A DNA stretch of 64,000 bases from Lujinxingia sediminis. GTDB lineage: Bacteria > Myxococcota_A > Bradymonadia > Bradymonadales > Bradymonadaceae. Made by a program: the position numbers and the translations under genes. Where the stretch lies: positions 1,302,001-1,366,000 of the forward strand of contig NZ_SADD01000001.1 of the NCBI RefSeq assembly GCF_004005565.1, written 5' to 3'. The notes under the pieces are model-generated. The model saw only the letters and a list, made by a program, of their open reading frames with translations. It did no database searches and was not told the DNA's origin. Positions 37,338-46,541 of this stretch are shown here, in pieces (position 1 is the stretch's first letter; every line of letters begins with the position of its first letter).

Positions 37338-40220
37338 ATGAACGCCCACGATCACGCGCGCCCATCTGATCCGCGATCCTCACGCGATCCGCGCGCTACC
37401 GGTCGCCTGAGCGCGCTGACCTCGCCCACCGAGTTCGTCAGCCCTCCCCCTCCTCGTGAGTCATCTCGAAGGTTCAATCGCCGCCTGGCCCTTGCCTATA
37501 TTCTGCTCGCGGCCCTCTGGATTCTCGTAAGCGATTCGCTGGTCAACGCCCTCTTTACCGCCCCCGCCTCCCGCGAACTCGCACAGACCCTGAAAGGCCT
37601 CTTCTTTATCATCTCCAGCGGGCTGCTTCTCTACGTGTTGTTGCGCCATCACCTCGCCGCACTCTACTCGGTAGAACGTCAGCTTGTGACCCGCGACGCT
37701 CATATTGGCCGCATCATCGACACAATGGCCAACGGCGTCGCGCTCATCGATCTTCAGGGCGCGCTCGTCGACGTAAACCCCGCCCTTTGCCGCCTGCTTC
37801 ACCAACCCGCCAGCGCGCTCCTCGGCACATCCCTGGGCCCACTGAACCACCTTGACAGCCGCGAGCCCCTGGCCCTGGACCACGCACTTACGCGGGCTCG
37901 CTCCAATGGCAGCTTCGCCGCCGAACTCGCCTATCCCATCCATCACGAGCATCACGTCGAAGTCCACCTCACGCTCGCCCCCCTCTTTGATGATGATGGC
38001 CAACTTACCGGCTATGTCGCCGACTTCCTCAACATCGGAGACGTCCGCCGCGCTGAGGCGCATCTCGAAGGCATCGGCGCCGTCATTGAAGAGCTGGCCA
38101 GCGAGAGCGACATCACCACACTCGGCGACAAAGCGCTTCGTGCCGCCTCCGAACTCACCGAATTCGAGCTCGGCGAGATCGCCCTCTGCACCCCCGACGC
38201 TTCGACCCTGAGCATCATATGGAACCGCGGCTTGCCCCGCGAAGACGACGCCTCCGCAAACCTCGACTTCGCAGCGGATCTCGTGGAGAGCGGCACCCTG
38301 ACCTCTCGCCACTTCCCCGACATCTCCGATTACTACCGTGACCAGGGCGTAGGCCGCGTTGCCGGCGTCCCCATCGTGCGCGACGAAAAGCCCTGCGGAG
38401 CGCTCATCATCGCCACGCGCGACGCTCAACGCCAACTCTCTCCGCGCCACATCACAATGCTCAACGCCGTGGCTCGCCAGCTCGGCGTCGCGCTGCACCG
38501 CCACGCCCTCCTACTGGAAGCGCGAACCTCGGAGGCCCGCTTTCGCGATGTCATCGACACCGTGCCGGACATCCTCTACCGCACAAGCCTTCCCGACTTC
38601 GCCACCACCTTCATCAGCCCGGCCACCGAGCGCCTGCTCGGCTACCCCGCCCGCGCCTTCTACGAAGACACCCAGCTCTGGCGTTCCCGCATTCACCCCG
38701 ACGATCGTGACGTCATCACCCGCACCATCGAGCACGCCATCGCGCGTGATGAGACCTACGTTGTGCGCTACCGCAGCATCCATCGCAACGATGAACGCAC
38801 CCGCTGGTTCGAAGACCGCGGTCACGTCGAACGCGACGCCGACCACACCCCGGTGGCCATCACCGGCGTCATCTCAGATATCACCGCTCAGAAGATCGCC
38901 CAGGACCGCCTCACCTTCCTGGCCTACAACGACAGCCTCACCACACTTCCCAACCGTCACGGCCTCATCGAAGCCATCGAGGCCCATATCCTCCAACACC
39001 CCGATGCCAGCGCCGCTCTCTTCTACGTCGACCTGGACCGCTTCCACCTGGTCAACGACATCCTCGGCCATGACGCTGGCGATGCCCTGCTCCTCGACGC
39101 CCGCGACCGCCTGCAATCCCTGATGCCCCCCGATGCCATCCTCGCCAGAATCGGCGCCGATGAGTTTGTCGTCTTTATGCCCTCCCCTCAGATTGACTCG
39201 CTGGAATCTCACGCCCACACCATCCAGAGCGCATTCAGTCGCCCCTTCAGCATCAAAGGCCAGGACTCTTTTTTGAGCGCCAGCATCGGCATCGCCGCTT
39301 TCCCCCGCGACGCCACCGACGCCACCACCCTGCTCAAACAGGCCCATCGCGCCCTCTCTCACGCCAAAGACATCGGCCCGGCAAACTTCTCCCTGTACGC
39401 CGGTGAGCTCGCCGAGCGCCAGCAACGCCGCCTCGCGCTGCAATCCCAACTCCATGGTGCCGTGGAACGCGGCGAGATTCGCGTCGCCTACCAGCCCATC
39501 ATCGATCTTCATAGCGGCCGTATTACCGGTGCCGAAGCCCTCCTGCGCTGGACCAATGCCGAAGGCCACACCATCTCCCCGGCTGAGTTCATCCCGGCGG
39601 CCGAAGAGTCCGGCCTGATCGTACCGCTGGGCGACTGGGTCCTTGAGCGCGTCTGCCAACAAATCGCGCAGTGGCAACACGACGGCCTCGACGTCTCGGT
39701 CGCCGTCAACCTCTCGCCACTCCAATTTCTACGCAGCGACATCGTCGAACGTATTCTCGCCGCGCTCTCCAATGCGCGCATCCCGGCGGAGCGCCTCGCC
39801 CTCGAACTCACAGAATCGGCCATCCTTGCCGATCCGGAGCACACCGCCCGCGTCGTGCGCCGGCTTCGCGATCACGGCCTGCGCGTTGCCATCGACGACT
39901 TCGGCACTGGCTACTCCTCGCTGGAGCGCCTCAAACAACTCCCGGTCCAGACCCTCAAGATCGACCGCTCCTTCGTCAAAGACCTCCCCGGCGACGAGCG
40001 CGATGCCAGCATCGTGCGCTCCATCGTCACCCTCTCCCAGAGCTTTGCCATGCACGCCCTGGCCGAGGGCATCGAGACCCGGGAACAGTGGCGCCTCTTA
40101 CGCACGATGGGCTGCCATTACGGCCAGGGCTTCTACTTCAGCCCGGCGATCTCGCCCGAAGCCCTCTTTCAAAAGGCCACCTCCCCTCCGGCCTGGCTTC
40201 AGCAGACCGAGCCCCTCTAA
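37338..40220 (+). CDS. Membrane-bound PAS-GAF-PAS-GGDEF-EAL cyclic-di-GMP protein
   Basis: A 960-residue two-helix inner-membrane signalling protein. Membrane segments are near residues 50-66 and 86-102. They are followed by a PAS domain (about 115-235), a GAF domain (about 245-400), a second PAS domain (about 410-530), a diguanylate cyclase-like domain and an EAL phosphodiesterase domain. The cyclase motif reads GADEF instead of GGDEF, which may weaken or abolish synthesis. The EAL side is intact (GAEALLRW, DDFGTGYSSL, LKIDRSFV), so breakdown of cyclic-di-GMP is the more secure activity. An ATG at 37293 is also in frame, but it lies inside a candidate -10 (TTGACC at 37267, TATGCT at 37292, spacing 19), so 37338 is preferred. 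Confidence 0.93.
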   Translation: MNAHDHARPSDPRSSRDPRATGRLSALTSPTEFVSPPPPRESSRRFNRRLALAYILLAALWILVSDSLVNALFTAPASRELAQTLKGLFFIISSGLLLYVLLRHHLAALYSVERQLVTRDAHIGRIIDTMANGVALIDLQGALVDVNPALCRLLHQPASALLGTSLGPLNHLDSREPLALDHALTRARSNGSFAAELAYPIHHEHHVEVHLTLAPLFDDDGQLTGYVADFLNIGDVRRAEAHLEGIGAVIEELASESDITTLGDKALRAASELTEFELGEIALCTPDASTLSIIWNRGLPREDDASANLDFAADLVESGTLTSRHFPDISDYYRDQGVGRVAGVPIVRDEKPCGALIIATRDAQRQLSPRHITMLNAVARQLGVALHRHALLLEARTSEARFRDVIDTVPDILYRTSLPDFATTFISPATERLLGYPARAFYEDTQLWRSRIHPDDRDVITRTIEHAIARDETYVVRYRSIHRNDERTRWFEDRGHVERDADHTPVAITGVISDITAQKIAQDRLTFLAYNDSLTTLPNRHGLIEAIEAHILQHPDASAALFYVDLDRFHLVNDILGHDAGDALLLDARDRLQSLMPPDAILARIGADEFVVFMPSPQIDSLESHAHTIQSAFSRPFSIKGQDSFLSASIGIAAFPRDATDATTLLKQAHRALSHAKDIGPANFSLYAGELAERQQRRLALQSQLHGAVERGEIRVAYQPIIDLHSGRITGAEALLRWTNAEGHTISPAEFIPAAEESGLIVPLGDWVLERVCQQIAQWQHDGLDVSVAVNLSPLQFLRSDIVERILAALSNARIPAERLALELTESAILADPEHTARVVRRLRDHGLRVAIDDFGTGYSSLERLKQLPVQTLKIDRSFVKDLPGDERDASIVRSIVTLSQSFAMHALAEGIETREQWRLLRTMGCHYGQGFYFSPAISPEALFQKATSPPAWLQQTEPL

Positions 40221-40281
40221 CTTCCTCATTTTTAGGGCGATCCCCGGCTCAACAAGGTTTTACGCGAACCTCATCGCCGCC

Positions 40282-40309
40282 TTGACCGGCGACACCCCCT
40301 CGGTATACT
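40282..40309 (+). promoter_or_regulatory. Sigma-70-type promoter of the Ig-like lipoprotein gene
   Basis: TTGACC (40282-40287), 16-base spacer, TATACT (40304-40309). The long leader that follows has hairpins GCACGT/ACGTGC (about 40411-40428) and CAACACG/CGTGTTG (40433-40439, 40450-40456), the latter just before the ribosome site. Confidence 0.6.
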
Positions 40310-40468
40310 CACGGCTAACCTACAGTATAAGCTCAGCAGGCAGCGATGTTTTCTGCCCGCGCAACGCTTCGCTGCTGCACTTGCACCTGGATTTACGCTT
40401 GCACGTCTCCCGACGTGCCAATTCACCACGAACAACACGTCGTTTTCGGCGTGTTGCGGAGGAAGGAA

Positions 40469-42445
40469 ATGATGGGAAGCTATTCAACAAAGTTGCTCGC
40501 GTTGCTGGCCGCCGGCGGCCTCTCGCTGACGATGGCCTGCGGTGAGAGCACGGTAAACGTCCCCGGCGACGATGACCCTCGCGATCACCAGCAACCCGAC
40601 ATCCCCGGCACCAGCCGCCTGGAGCACGTTGAGCCTTGCGACCCCGCACAGCTTGCCTGCACCCGCACCCTGGCGGTCCAGGACTCGGCCACCATCTCGG
40701 TGCGCCTGGTCGATGCCGACGGAAACCCCATCCGCAACGCGATGATCGGCTTTGCCCTTGAAACCGTGGTCGGCGCCCAGGGCGCGACCCTCTCGGCGGC
40801 GAACGATATCACCGACGACAACGGCGTTGCCTCGACCACCGTCCGCACCGGCGGCGACCCCAACACCGCCACCGGCACCATCCGCGTAGAAGCCACCGTG
40901 GACCAGGAAGGCGTCAATGCCGTTGAATTCAACATGGGCATCAACGCCAAGGACTCCGCCTCCTACATCGTGGAGTACGAGCACAACGGTTCGGCCGTAC
41001 TCGACTCCGTCGAGACTCTCTTCCTCCCCCCCACCGTCACCTGCGACGCGGCCGAAGAAGCCTTCAACCGTGACGGCCTGTGGCCCAGCGCCGACTTCGT
41101 GCGCAACGCTACCGTCAACGCCGATGGCTCCATTAACGACGTCATCCTGCCCTCGGTCGCCAACAACACCGCCTACACCATCATCGGCTCGGCGATTCAG
41201 AATGTCGGCACCCGCGAAGTCAATGTCGCCGTCGGCTGCTCCGAGAACAACCCGCCCGTACAAAACGGCGTGAGCACCGTCGTCGAGATCGAGCTCTTCG
41301 ACTACTTCCCCACCATCGCCGGCACCTACCAGGTCACCCACGCCTTTGACCTGCGCAGTGGCCTTCCGCCTTCAGTCGTCGACGTGATCGACCTCATCGC
41401 CACGCTGGCCGAAAGCCCCGCGCGCTTCATCCTGGGCTGCCCGGCCACGCAGTCTTATTGTGGCGATGGCACTCGAGGACTCCTCGACTTCCTGCTCGAC
41501 TACGCTGGCGATTCCCTCGGCGGGATTGGCGACACGCTTCGAGACTTACAAAACAGCTCTCTTTTTGCACTTGCGCTCGACTTCTTGGACGACACCCTGG
41601 ACGGACTCCTGCCTGATTGGGTCAACGAAGGCCGCGATATCATTGGTGATGTCACGAGCATGCTCGAAGCCTTCGTTGTCGAAGGTTCCATCATCATCGA
41701 CGAGCAACCTGCCATCGACCTGGCCAGCGGTCAGGCCACCGCAGTCCTTCTCCCCGAAAACAACCGCCAGCTCTGGAACGACATCGTCCTGACCTGGAGT
41801 GCGGGTTGCGAAGGCCAGCCTGCCTCCTGCTCCGAGGTTCGCATTCGTTCCTACGACGTCGGCGAAAACGGCAGCGCGGTCTTCGGCAACTTCGGCGCGA
41901 CCATGATCGGCGCCACCGCTCTGGAAATCGACAAACACCCGCTGACCCTTCAGTACGGCAACCTCATTCTCGCCGTCATCGAGAAGGTCCTCCTCCCCCG
42001 TCTCTTCGCCGATGCTCCGACCCCCATCGACTCCCTTGAGGCGATGCTCAGTGAACTCATCGACTGCGAAGCTCTGGCTGCAAGGGTCGGCGATCCAGGC
42101 GATACGTTCTACAGCGCCGTCGTACAAGCCTGCGAACTGCTTCAGGATGAGGCCGCTGACACCGTCCGCGACTACGTCAACGACAGCCTGGTTGCCGACT
42201 CCAGCGACAACTTCCGCATTGGCAGCCCTGCTGGCGAGCCCTGCGAGATCTACCAGCCCGCGGTCTACCCGCCGGGCTCCTCGGCGAGCAGCGGCTGGCC
42301 TGGTTACCCGCTGCCCTTCATCCAGACCCTGGGCACCCCCGAGCTTCGCTGCAAGTGGGAAGCTGAGTTCCGCTTCAGCACCGAGAGCCAGCCCTCCATT
42401 CTGGACGGCACCTTCTACGGCAACCGCTCCGACAGCGGAAACTGA
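40469..42445 (+). CDS. Large lipoprotein with N-terminal Ig-like domain
   Basis: A 658-residue exported lipoprotein (lipobox SLTMAC, Cys24) of unknown function. Residues about 55-165 look like a bacterial Ig-like (Big-1) domain: TISVRLVDADGNPIRNAMIGF, then DITDDNGVASTTVRTGG. The remainder is beta-rich with several Cys residues and no recognised enzyme motif. The strong ribosome site GGAGGAAGG immediately precedes two adjacent ATG codons (40469 and 40472), so the frame's far-upstream ATG at 40346 is rejected. A good promoter and hairpin-rich leader lie upstream, and two terminators follow. It probably sits in the outer membrane. Confidence 0.8.
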   Translation: MMGSYSTKLLALLAAGGLSLTMACGESTVNVPGDDDPRDHQQPDIPGTSRLEHVEPCDPAQLACTRTLAVQDSATISVRLVDADGNPIRNAMIGFALETVVGAQGATLSAANDITDDNGVASTTVRTGGDPNTATGTIRVEATVDQEGVNAVEFNMGINAKDSASYIVEYEHNGSAVLDSVETLFLPPTVTCDAAEEAFNRDGLWPSADFVRNATVNADGSINDVILPSVANNTAYTIIGSAIQNVGTREVNVAVGCSENNPPVQNGVSTVVEIELFDYFPTIAGTYQVTHAFDLRSGLPPSVVDVIDLIATLAESPARFILGCPATQSYCGDGTRGLLDFLLDYAGDSLGGIGDTLRDLQNSSLFALALDFLDDTLDGLLPDWVNEGRDIIGDVTSMLEAFVVEGSIIIDEQPAIDLASGQATAVLLPENNRQLWNDIVLTWSAGCEGQPASCSEVRIRSYDVGENGSAVFGNFGATMIGATALEIDKHPLTLQYGNLILAVIEKVLLPRLFADAPTPIDSLEAMLSELIDCEALAARVGDPGDTFYSAVVQACELLQDEAADTVRDYVNDSLVADSSDNFRIGSPAGEPCEIYQPAVYPPGSSASSGWPGYPLPFIQTLGTPELRCKWEAEFRFSTESQPSILDGTFYGNRSDSGN

Positions 42446-42458
42446 ACGCACCACACCC

Positions 42459-42524
42459 ACAACCTCCCTTCTCGGGAGGTTGTGATCCCAGCAAAAAAGC
42501 CGGCCCATTCGGGCCGGCTTTTTT
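42459..42524. terminator. Two successive hairpins ending the Ig-like lipoprotein transcript
   Basis: ACAACCTCCC-TTCTC-GGGAGGTTGT (42459-42483) is followed by a second stem GCCGGCCC / GGGCCGGC flanked by A6 and T6 (42493-42524). The second is symmetric and can also end the minus-strand gene that converges here. Confidence 0.92.
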
Positions 42525-42558
42525 GCTTTGAGATGTGCCAGACATGGGGGGCTCGCGC

Positions 42559-42774
42559 TCAGCTCGGAGCGCCCTTCACCTCAATCCCCATCTGTCGGCA
42601 GGTGAACAAGAAGACTTCCATCTCCACCTCGCCGAGATGCTCCTGAGGAAGCGCCTCGAGAATCTCACTCCAGGTCAACTCACCTTTCTCACGACCACGA
42701 CGCAGAAGTTCGCGCTTGTTGTCATGGTAGGCGGTTTTCTCCGGGTTCGACTCAAACTCGTTCTGCTCAACCAT
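42559..42774 (-). CDS. Free-standing sigma-70 region 1.1 domain protein
   Basis: A 71-residue protein that matches sigma-70 region 1.1 alone: LLRRGREKGELTWSEILEAL near residues 23-42 and a C-terminal CRQMGIEVKG. No regions 1.2-4 follow. In primary sigma factors region 1.1 is acidic, mimics DNA and keeps free sigma from binding promoters. As a stand-alone protein it could tune RNA polymerase or sigma activity, but this is inference. The start has AAGGAG six bases upstream and replaces a longer frame beginning at 42831. It lies downstream of folC on the same strand with a 106-base spacer. Confidence 0.85.
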   Translation of the reverse strand: MVEQNEFESNPEKTAYHDNKRELLRRGREKGELTWSEILEALPQEHLGEVEMEVFLFTCRQMGIEVKGAPS

Positions 42775-42880
42775 AGGACACTCCTTTAGGGCGAGCACGG
42801 CAGACGACACGCAGTCTCGGCCGCACTCCAACTGTGAACATGGCCGAAGATAATCACCGCCCCCCGAAATTCAACAAAGC

Positions 42881-44176
42881 TCAACCGGCCATGTCCACGT
42901 GCTCCGTGACCATGTCAGCCGCCCCCAGCCCCATCGCCTCATAGAGTTCGCCCAGCAGGTAAATCGAGCCAAAACACAGCACGATCTTGCCCTCATCGCA
43001 TGCAGCGATGGCCTGGCGTAAACACTGCGCCGCATCCCCAACACCACGCAAAAGCGATGCAGGCACATATCCGCGCAACCCTTCCTCACTAAGCGCCCGA
43101 GACGTGTTAATTCTCACTGCCCAGACGCCCACTCCCAACTCCGAGAGCAACGCATCCAGCCCTTCTTGCCTCTTGTCTTCGAGAGCCCCCCATACAACCC
43201 CTCCCACCTCACCGATGCGCCCGGTAAGCAGCTCCGAACGCAACGCCGCAATCCCCGCCGGATTGTGAGCTGCATCCAAAAGCAGGCCTGTCACAACGCC
43301 GTCCACCCCGGCGACCGTCCGACGCTCCACACGCCCCGGCCAACGCCAGAACTTCAATCCCCGTTGCACGGCATCCTCATCATAGTCGTCTCCCAGATAC
43401 ACACGCGCTGCACAGCGCGCCGTAACGTGATGCCTTCGCGCCACCCACGACCGACCGTCTTCCAAATCCGTCTCCCCCTCGTCCGTCAACGTCGGCGCGT
43501 AACGCGGCCCCACCGAAGCGCGCGCCCACAGCACCTCAAACGCCTCGGGATGCTCTTGTTCGCCAATCACCACCGGAACCCCCGCCCGCATCACTCCGGC
43601 CTTCTCTCCGGCAATCGCAGCCAGCGTATCCCCCAGATAAGCCTCATGATCGCGATCGATGGTCGTAATGATGCTCAACGCCGGCTCGATTGCATTGACC
43701 GCGTCGAGACGCCCGCCCAACCCAACCTCATAAATCGCCACATCCACATGCTGCGCCTTAAAGAGGCGCGCGGCCATCAACGTTGTGAGTTCAAAAAAGG
43801 TCAGCGCATCCTCCCCCACACGTGTCACATCCCCATAACGCGCATACACGTCCTCCAGCACCGGCAGCACCTGCGCCGGCGTCAACGGCACGCCGCCCAC
43901 CCGGAAACGCTCCTCAAACCCCACCAGGTGCGGACTCGTATACAACCCTACCCGAAGGCCGTGCGCCCCGAGAATCGCGCCCAACGAAGACGCCACTGTC
44001 CCCTTACCGTTGGTGCCCGCAACCACAATCGCTGGCGCGCACTGCTCCGGATGCCCCTCGGCTCTGAACGCCGCGCGCATCCGCTCCAGACCCAGCTTGA
44101 TCGTAAAACGATTCTGCTCAAAAAGCCGACGTTTCATCCCCTCCCAACGATGCAAATCGCTCTTTGTCACGCTCAA
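42881..44176 (-). CDS. folC: Folylpolyglutamate synthase / dihydrofolate synthase
   Basis: A protein of up to 431 residues of the Mur-ligase superfamily that adds glutamate to folates (and dihydropteroate). Motifs include the P-loop VAGTNGKGTVASSL (near residue 55), SPHLVGFEERFRV, the ATP/Mg region YEVGLGGRLDAVNAI, and LLLDAAHNPAGIAALR. The 44176 start is a TTG overlapping the stop of the Crp/Fnr gene. An ATG 13 codons later (44137) is directly preceded by GGGAGGGG and may be the true start. Same-strand overlap suggests co-expression with the regulator. Confidence 0.92.
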   Translation of the reverse strand: MSVTKSDLHRWEGMKRRLFEQNRFTIKLGLERMRAAFRAEGHPEQCAPAIVVAGTNGKGTVASSLGAILGAHGLRVGLYTSPHLVGFEERFRVGGVPLTPAQVLPVLEDVYARYGDVTRVGEDALTFFELTTLMAARLFKAQHVDVAIYEVGLGGRLDAVNAIEPALSIITTIDRDHEAYLGDTLAAIAGEKAGVMRAGVPVVIGEQEHPEAFEVLWARASVGPRYAPTLTDEGETDLEDGRSWVARRHHVTARCAARVYLGDDYDEDAVQRGLKFWRWPGRVERRTVAGVDGVVTGLLLDAAHNPAGIAALRSELLTGRIGEVGGVVWGALEDKRQEGLDALLSELGVGVWAVRINTSRALSEEGLRGYVPASLLRGVGDAAQCLRQAIAACDEGKIVLCFGSIYLLGELYEAMGLGAADMVTEHVDMAG

Positions 44177-44805
44177 TGGAACGCGAAGCGGTCTTGCAGT
44201 TCCAGATAGCGCAGGTAACGATCATATGCCTCGCCATCCAGAATCTCGAAATAGCCCCGGCGATCGATGAGGATCAACTCATCGCGCACAAGGTCGTTGA
44301 GAATCTGCTTAACCTCACCGATCTCCAGCGCGAGCACGTCGGCCAGATTCGCCGGAATCGGCGCCGACTCCCCGGCCCCCTCAACGCGCTTAACCCGCTG
44401 GGTCTCTGCGCGAAGCTGATGCAACACACGAGCCTTATTGGTACGCAGCACAAGGTTGGTAACCCGGTACTGCGCTCGGGTCAGACGCTGGGTCAGCTTC
44501 TTGAGCATCCGCAGGGCGATGTCGGAGTTCTCCCGGATCATCTCCCCGAACTGTTCCGTGTCGACCTGAATCACCGAGGCATCCTCGGTGACAACGGCGC
44601 TTACCGGGCGGCGCGGCTCCCCGAGCATTGCCAGCTCCCCGCAGAACTCGCCAGCGCCGAGATCTTCGACCACCATCTCGGTGTCATGAATCCGTTTGGT
44701 CAGACGCACGCTCCCGGACTTGATCACATACATCCGATTGCCTTCCTCGCCTTCTCGGAACAAGACCGTCCCTGCGGCGCACTGACGAACACCTTTTTCA
44801 CTCAC
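44173..44805 (-). CDS. Crp/Fnr-family transcription regulator
   Basis: A 210-residue regulator with an N-terminal cyclic-nucleotide-binding beta-barrel (AAGTVLFREGEEGNRMYVIKSG; GEFCGELAMLGEPRRPVSA) and a long dimer helix. A C-terminal winged helix (about residues 150-190) follows, with IPANLADVLALEIGEVKQIL as the recognition region. In cAMP-binding members the phosphate cassette has R(S/T)A; here RRPVSA makes ligand binding uncertain. It has no Cys cluster for an FNR-type iron-sulfur centre. It overlaps folC by four bases and is the first gene of that pair. Confidence 0.9.
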   Translation of the reverse strand: MSEKGVRQCAAGTVLFREGEEGNRMYVIKSGSVRLTKRIHDTEMVVEDLGAGEFCGELAMLGEPRRPVSAVVTEDASVIQVDTEQFGEMIRENSDIALRMLKKLTQRLTRAQYRVTNLVLRTNKARVLHQLRAETQRVKRVEGAGESAPIPANLADVLALEIGEVKQILNDLVRDELILIDRRGYFEILDGEAYDRYLRYLELQDRFAFH

Positions 44806-44868
44806 GAGCTATCCTGACCGATGGAGGAAGTTGAAAAGCCTGCTGACTCGCAGGTACCGGCCCGCGCC

Positions 44869-45609
44869 TCAGCGCGTTAACCGACCGCTATGACGCCACG
44901 TTAAAAGCACCTCTCGGGTATGTCGAGCCCCTTCAAAACCCTGGCGCTCTAAGTACTCCAGGAGATGAAATTCGAGCATTTTGACATCCTCGAAGGTGTC
45001 AACATCGTACCAGAAGCCCAACAATTCCGACAAGAGACCCGCCTCGTTGGCGCGCTCCCAACTCTGCGTCAGCACCGACGCTGTGCTCCACGCGATATCT
45101 TCAAATATCACGCTCTCAGCATCGAGGCCCTCCGGTGCTCGCAGGGCCTCTACACCTACAAGGTAGTAGCCTCCATCAAACGACGGCCCCCAGACCACAT
45201 CGTGTTGCAGCAACACCTCAAACGCCCGTTCGAGATGCTCTTCTGAGAGCGTCGGCGAATCCGTGCCGACAATCACAACGCGTCCCGCTCCCCGCGCTCG
45301 CGCACCCTCGATCGCCCGGCGCATCCGGGTGCCCAGGTCCCCCTCTCCCTGCTCCACCTTAATGATGTCGAGTCGATCGGTAGCCTGAAACATCGCGCCA
45401 TCATCCGGCCCACTCCAGGCCAGCGTCGCACGACGCCCCGGCTCTCGCCCGGCCCAACCACCCACCAGTTCGAGAACGTCGTTCACAAACGCCCGGTATA
45501 GCGTGGCGCTCTCATCCGCACTGAGTTCGGGCTGCAACCTCGTCTTCACCCGCCCGGCCTCGGGTGCCTTCGCAAAGATCACGATCTCATCGTGTGCCAT
45601 CTCAAGCAT
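44869..45609 (-). CDS. DUF2064 (CofC/MobA-like) nucleotidyl/glycosyltransferase
   Basis: A 246-residue protein with a GT-A-like Rossmann fold. The N-terminus IVIFAKAPEAGRVKTRL and the GTDSPTLSEEHLERAF metal/nucleotide loop are the hallmarks of the DUF2064 family (rSAM/selenodomain-associated transferase 1). The precise substrate is unknown. The gene overlaps the end of the next glycosyltransferase gene on the same strand; starts at 45609 and 45600 are both possible. Paired DUF2064 and GT2 genes are a recurring combination, suggesting a joint pathway. Confidence 0.87.
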   Translation of the reverse strand: MLEMAHDEIVIFAKAPEAGRVKTRLQPELSADESATLYRAFVNDVLELVGGWAGREPGRRATLAWSGPDDGAMFQATDRLDIIKVEQGEGDLGTRMRRAIEGARARGAGRVVIVGTDSPTLSEEHLERAFEVLLQHDVVWGPSFDGGYYLVGVEALRAPEGLDAESVIFEDIAWSTASVLTQSWERANEAGLLSELLGFWYDVDTFEDVKMLEFHLLEYLERQGFEGARHTREVLLTWRHSGRLTR

Positions 45610-46411
45610 CCGAGCCCCCTCTATGCCCGGCCTCCGTGACCTCCAGGGCATATTGGGCAAAGAGCGTATAGAGGATCTTATAACTCGCCAGTGCCGTACC
45701 CTTGAGCGTCCCGGTGATCTTCGAGACCCCAACGCGTTTGCGATAACTCACCGGAACCTCCACCGCCCCTATCCCCTGACGAGCGGCCTTGATCTGCATC
45801 TCAACCGTCCAGCCAAAATCCTCATCGCGCATCCTCAGCCCCTGCAACGCCTCCCAGGTGATCGCACGAAAAGGCCCCAGATCCGAAAACCGGTAGCCAT
45901 ACATCAACTCCATCAACACGCACGCCAGCTTGTTGCCGACAACCGCCTGCACCAGCAGCGCCCCCTGCTCCTGCGCTCCCAGAGTTCGACTCCCGATCAC
46001 AAGCTCGGCCTCCCCCTTCAAAATCGGTTCAACCACCCCTGGAAGTTCAGAAGGGAAATCGCTGAAATCCCCATCCAGAAATACCACCACATCAGGCGGG
46101 TCCTCAGCAAGATGACGAAGCCCGCGCAAACATGCCGCGCCGTACCCACGCTGAAGCTCCTGAACAACCTCGGCGCCCCGCTCTCGCGCACGCGCCGCGC
46201 TGCGATCCTCACTGCCGTTATCCACCACCACAACCCGACGTACCCACGCCTTCGGGATGGCATCCAACACAAGCGGCAGGCTCTCCTCCTCGTTAAGAAC
46301 CGGGATCAACACATCAATCGCCGGAAGTTCCTCGGGAAGCTCCACCTGACGATGCGGCCACCACACTCCACCCCGCCGCAACGTCTCCTGACCTTCATCA
46401 ACGCGTGTCAA
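45602..46411 (-). CDS. Family 2 glycosyltransferase (dolichyl-phosphate-mannose-synthase-like)
   Basis: A 269-residue GT-A glycosyltransferase. IDVLIPVLNEEESLPLVL is the canonical family 2 start, VVVVDNGSEDRS follows, and the DxD metal motif is seen in VVFLDGDFSDFP. Late in the protein are DEDFGWTVEMQIKAA and VPVSYRKRVGVSKITG, as in Dpm1-like enzymes. The likely start is TTG at 46411, with GAGG seven bases upstream. It overlaps the DUF2064 gene at its 3' end, so the two are probably translated together. The donor sugar and acceptor cannot be told. Confidence 0.9.
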   Translation of the reverse strand: MTRVDEGQETLRRGGVWWPHRQVELPEELPAIDVLIPVLNEEESLPLVLDAIPKAWVRRVVVVDNGSEDRSAARARERGAEVVQELQRGYGAACLRGLRHLAEDPPDVVVFLDGDFSDFPSELPGVVEPILKGEAELVIGSRTLGAQEQGALLVQAVVGNKLACVLMELMYGYRFSDLGPFRAITWEALQGLRMRDEDFGWTVEMQIKAARQGIGAVEVPVSYRKRVGVSKITGTLKGTALASYKILYTLFAQYALEVTEAGHRGGSDA

Positions 46412-46541
46412 CGCCTCACCTCGTCATTGAAATCACCTGGCGCGGCTCCCTGCCGCGACCGGGCGCATCCTAGACGCGAGGCACATCTCCCTCAAGCCGG
46501 GGAGGTTTTCGCTGCCCCCAATCAGTGCCTGGGCCCCAACG

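Noticed and set aside
40346-40468. Upstream start for the Ig-like lipoprotein
   Set aside because: It would put a Cys-rich leader ahead of the signal peptide; the ATG after GGAGGAAGG gives a proper lipoprotein signal.
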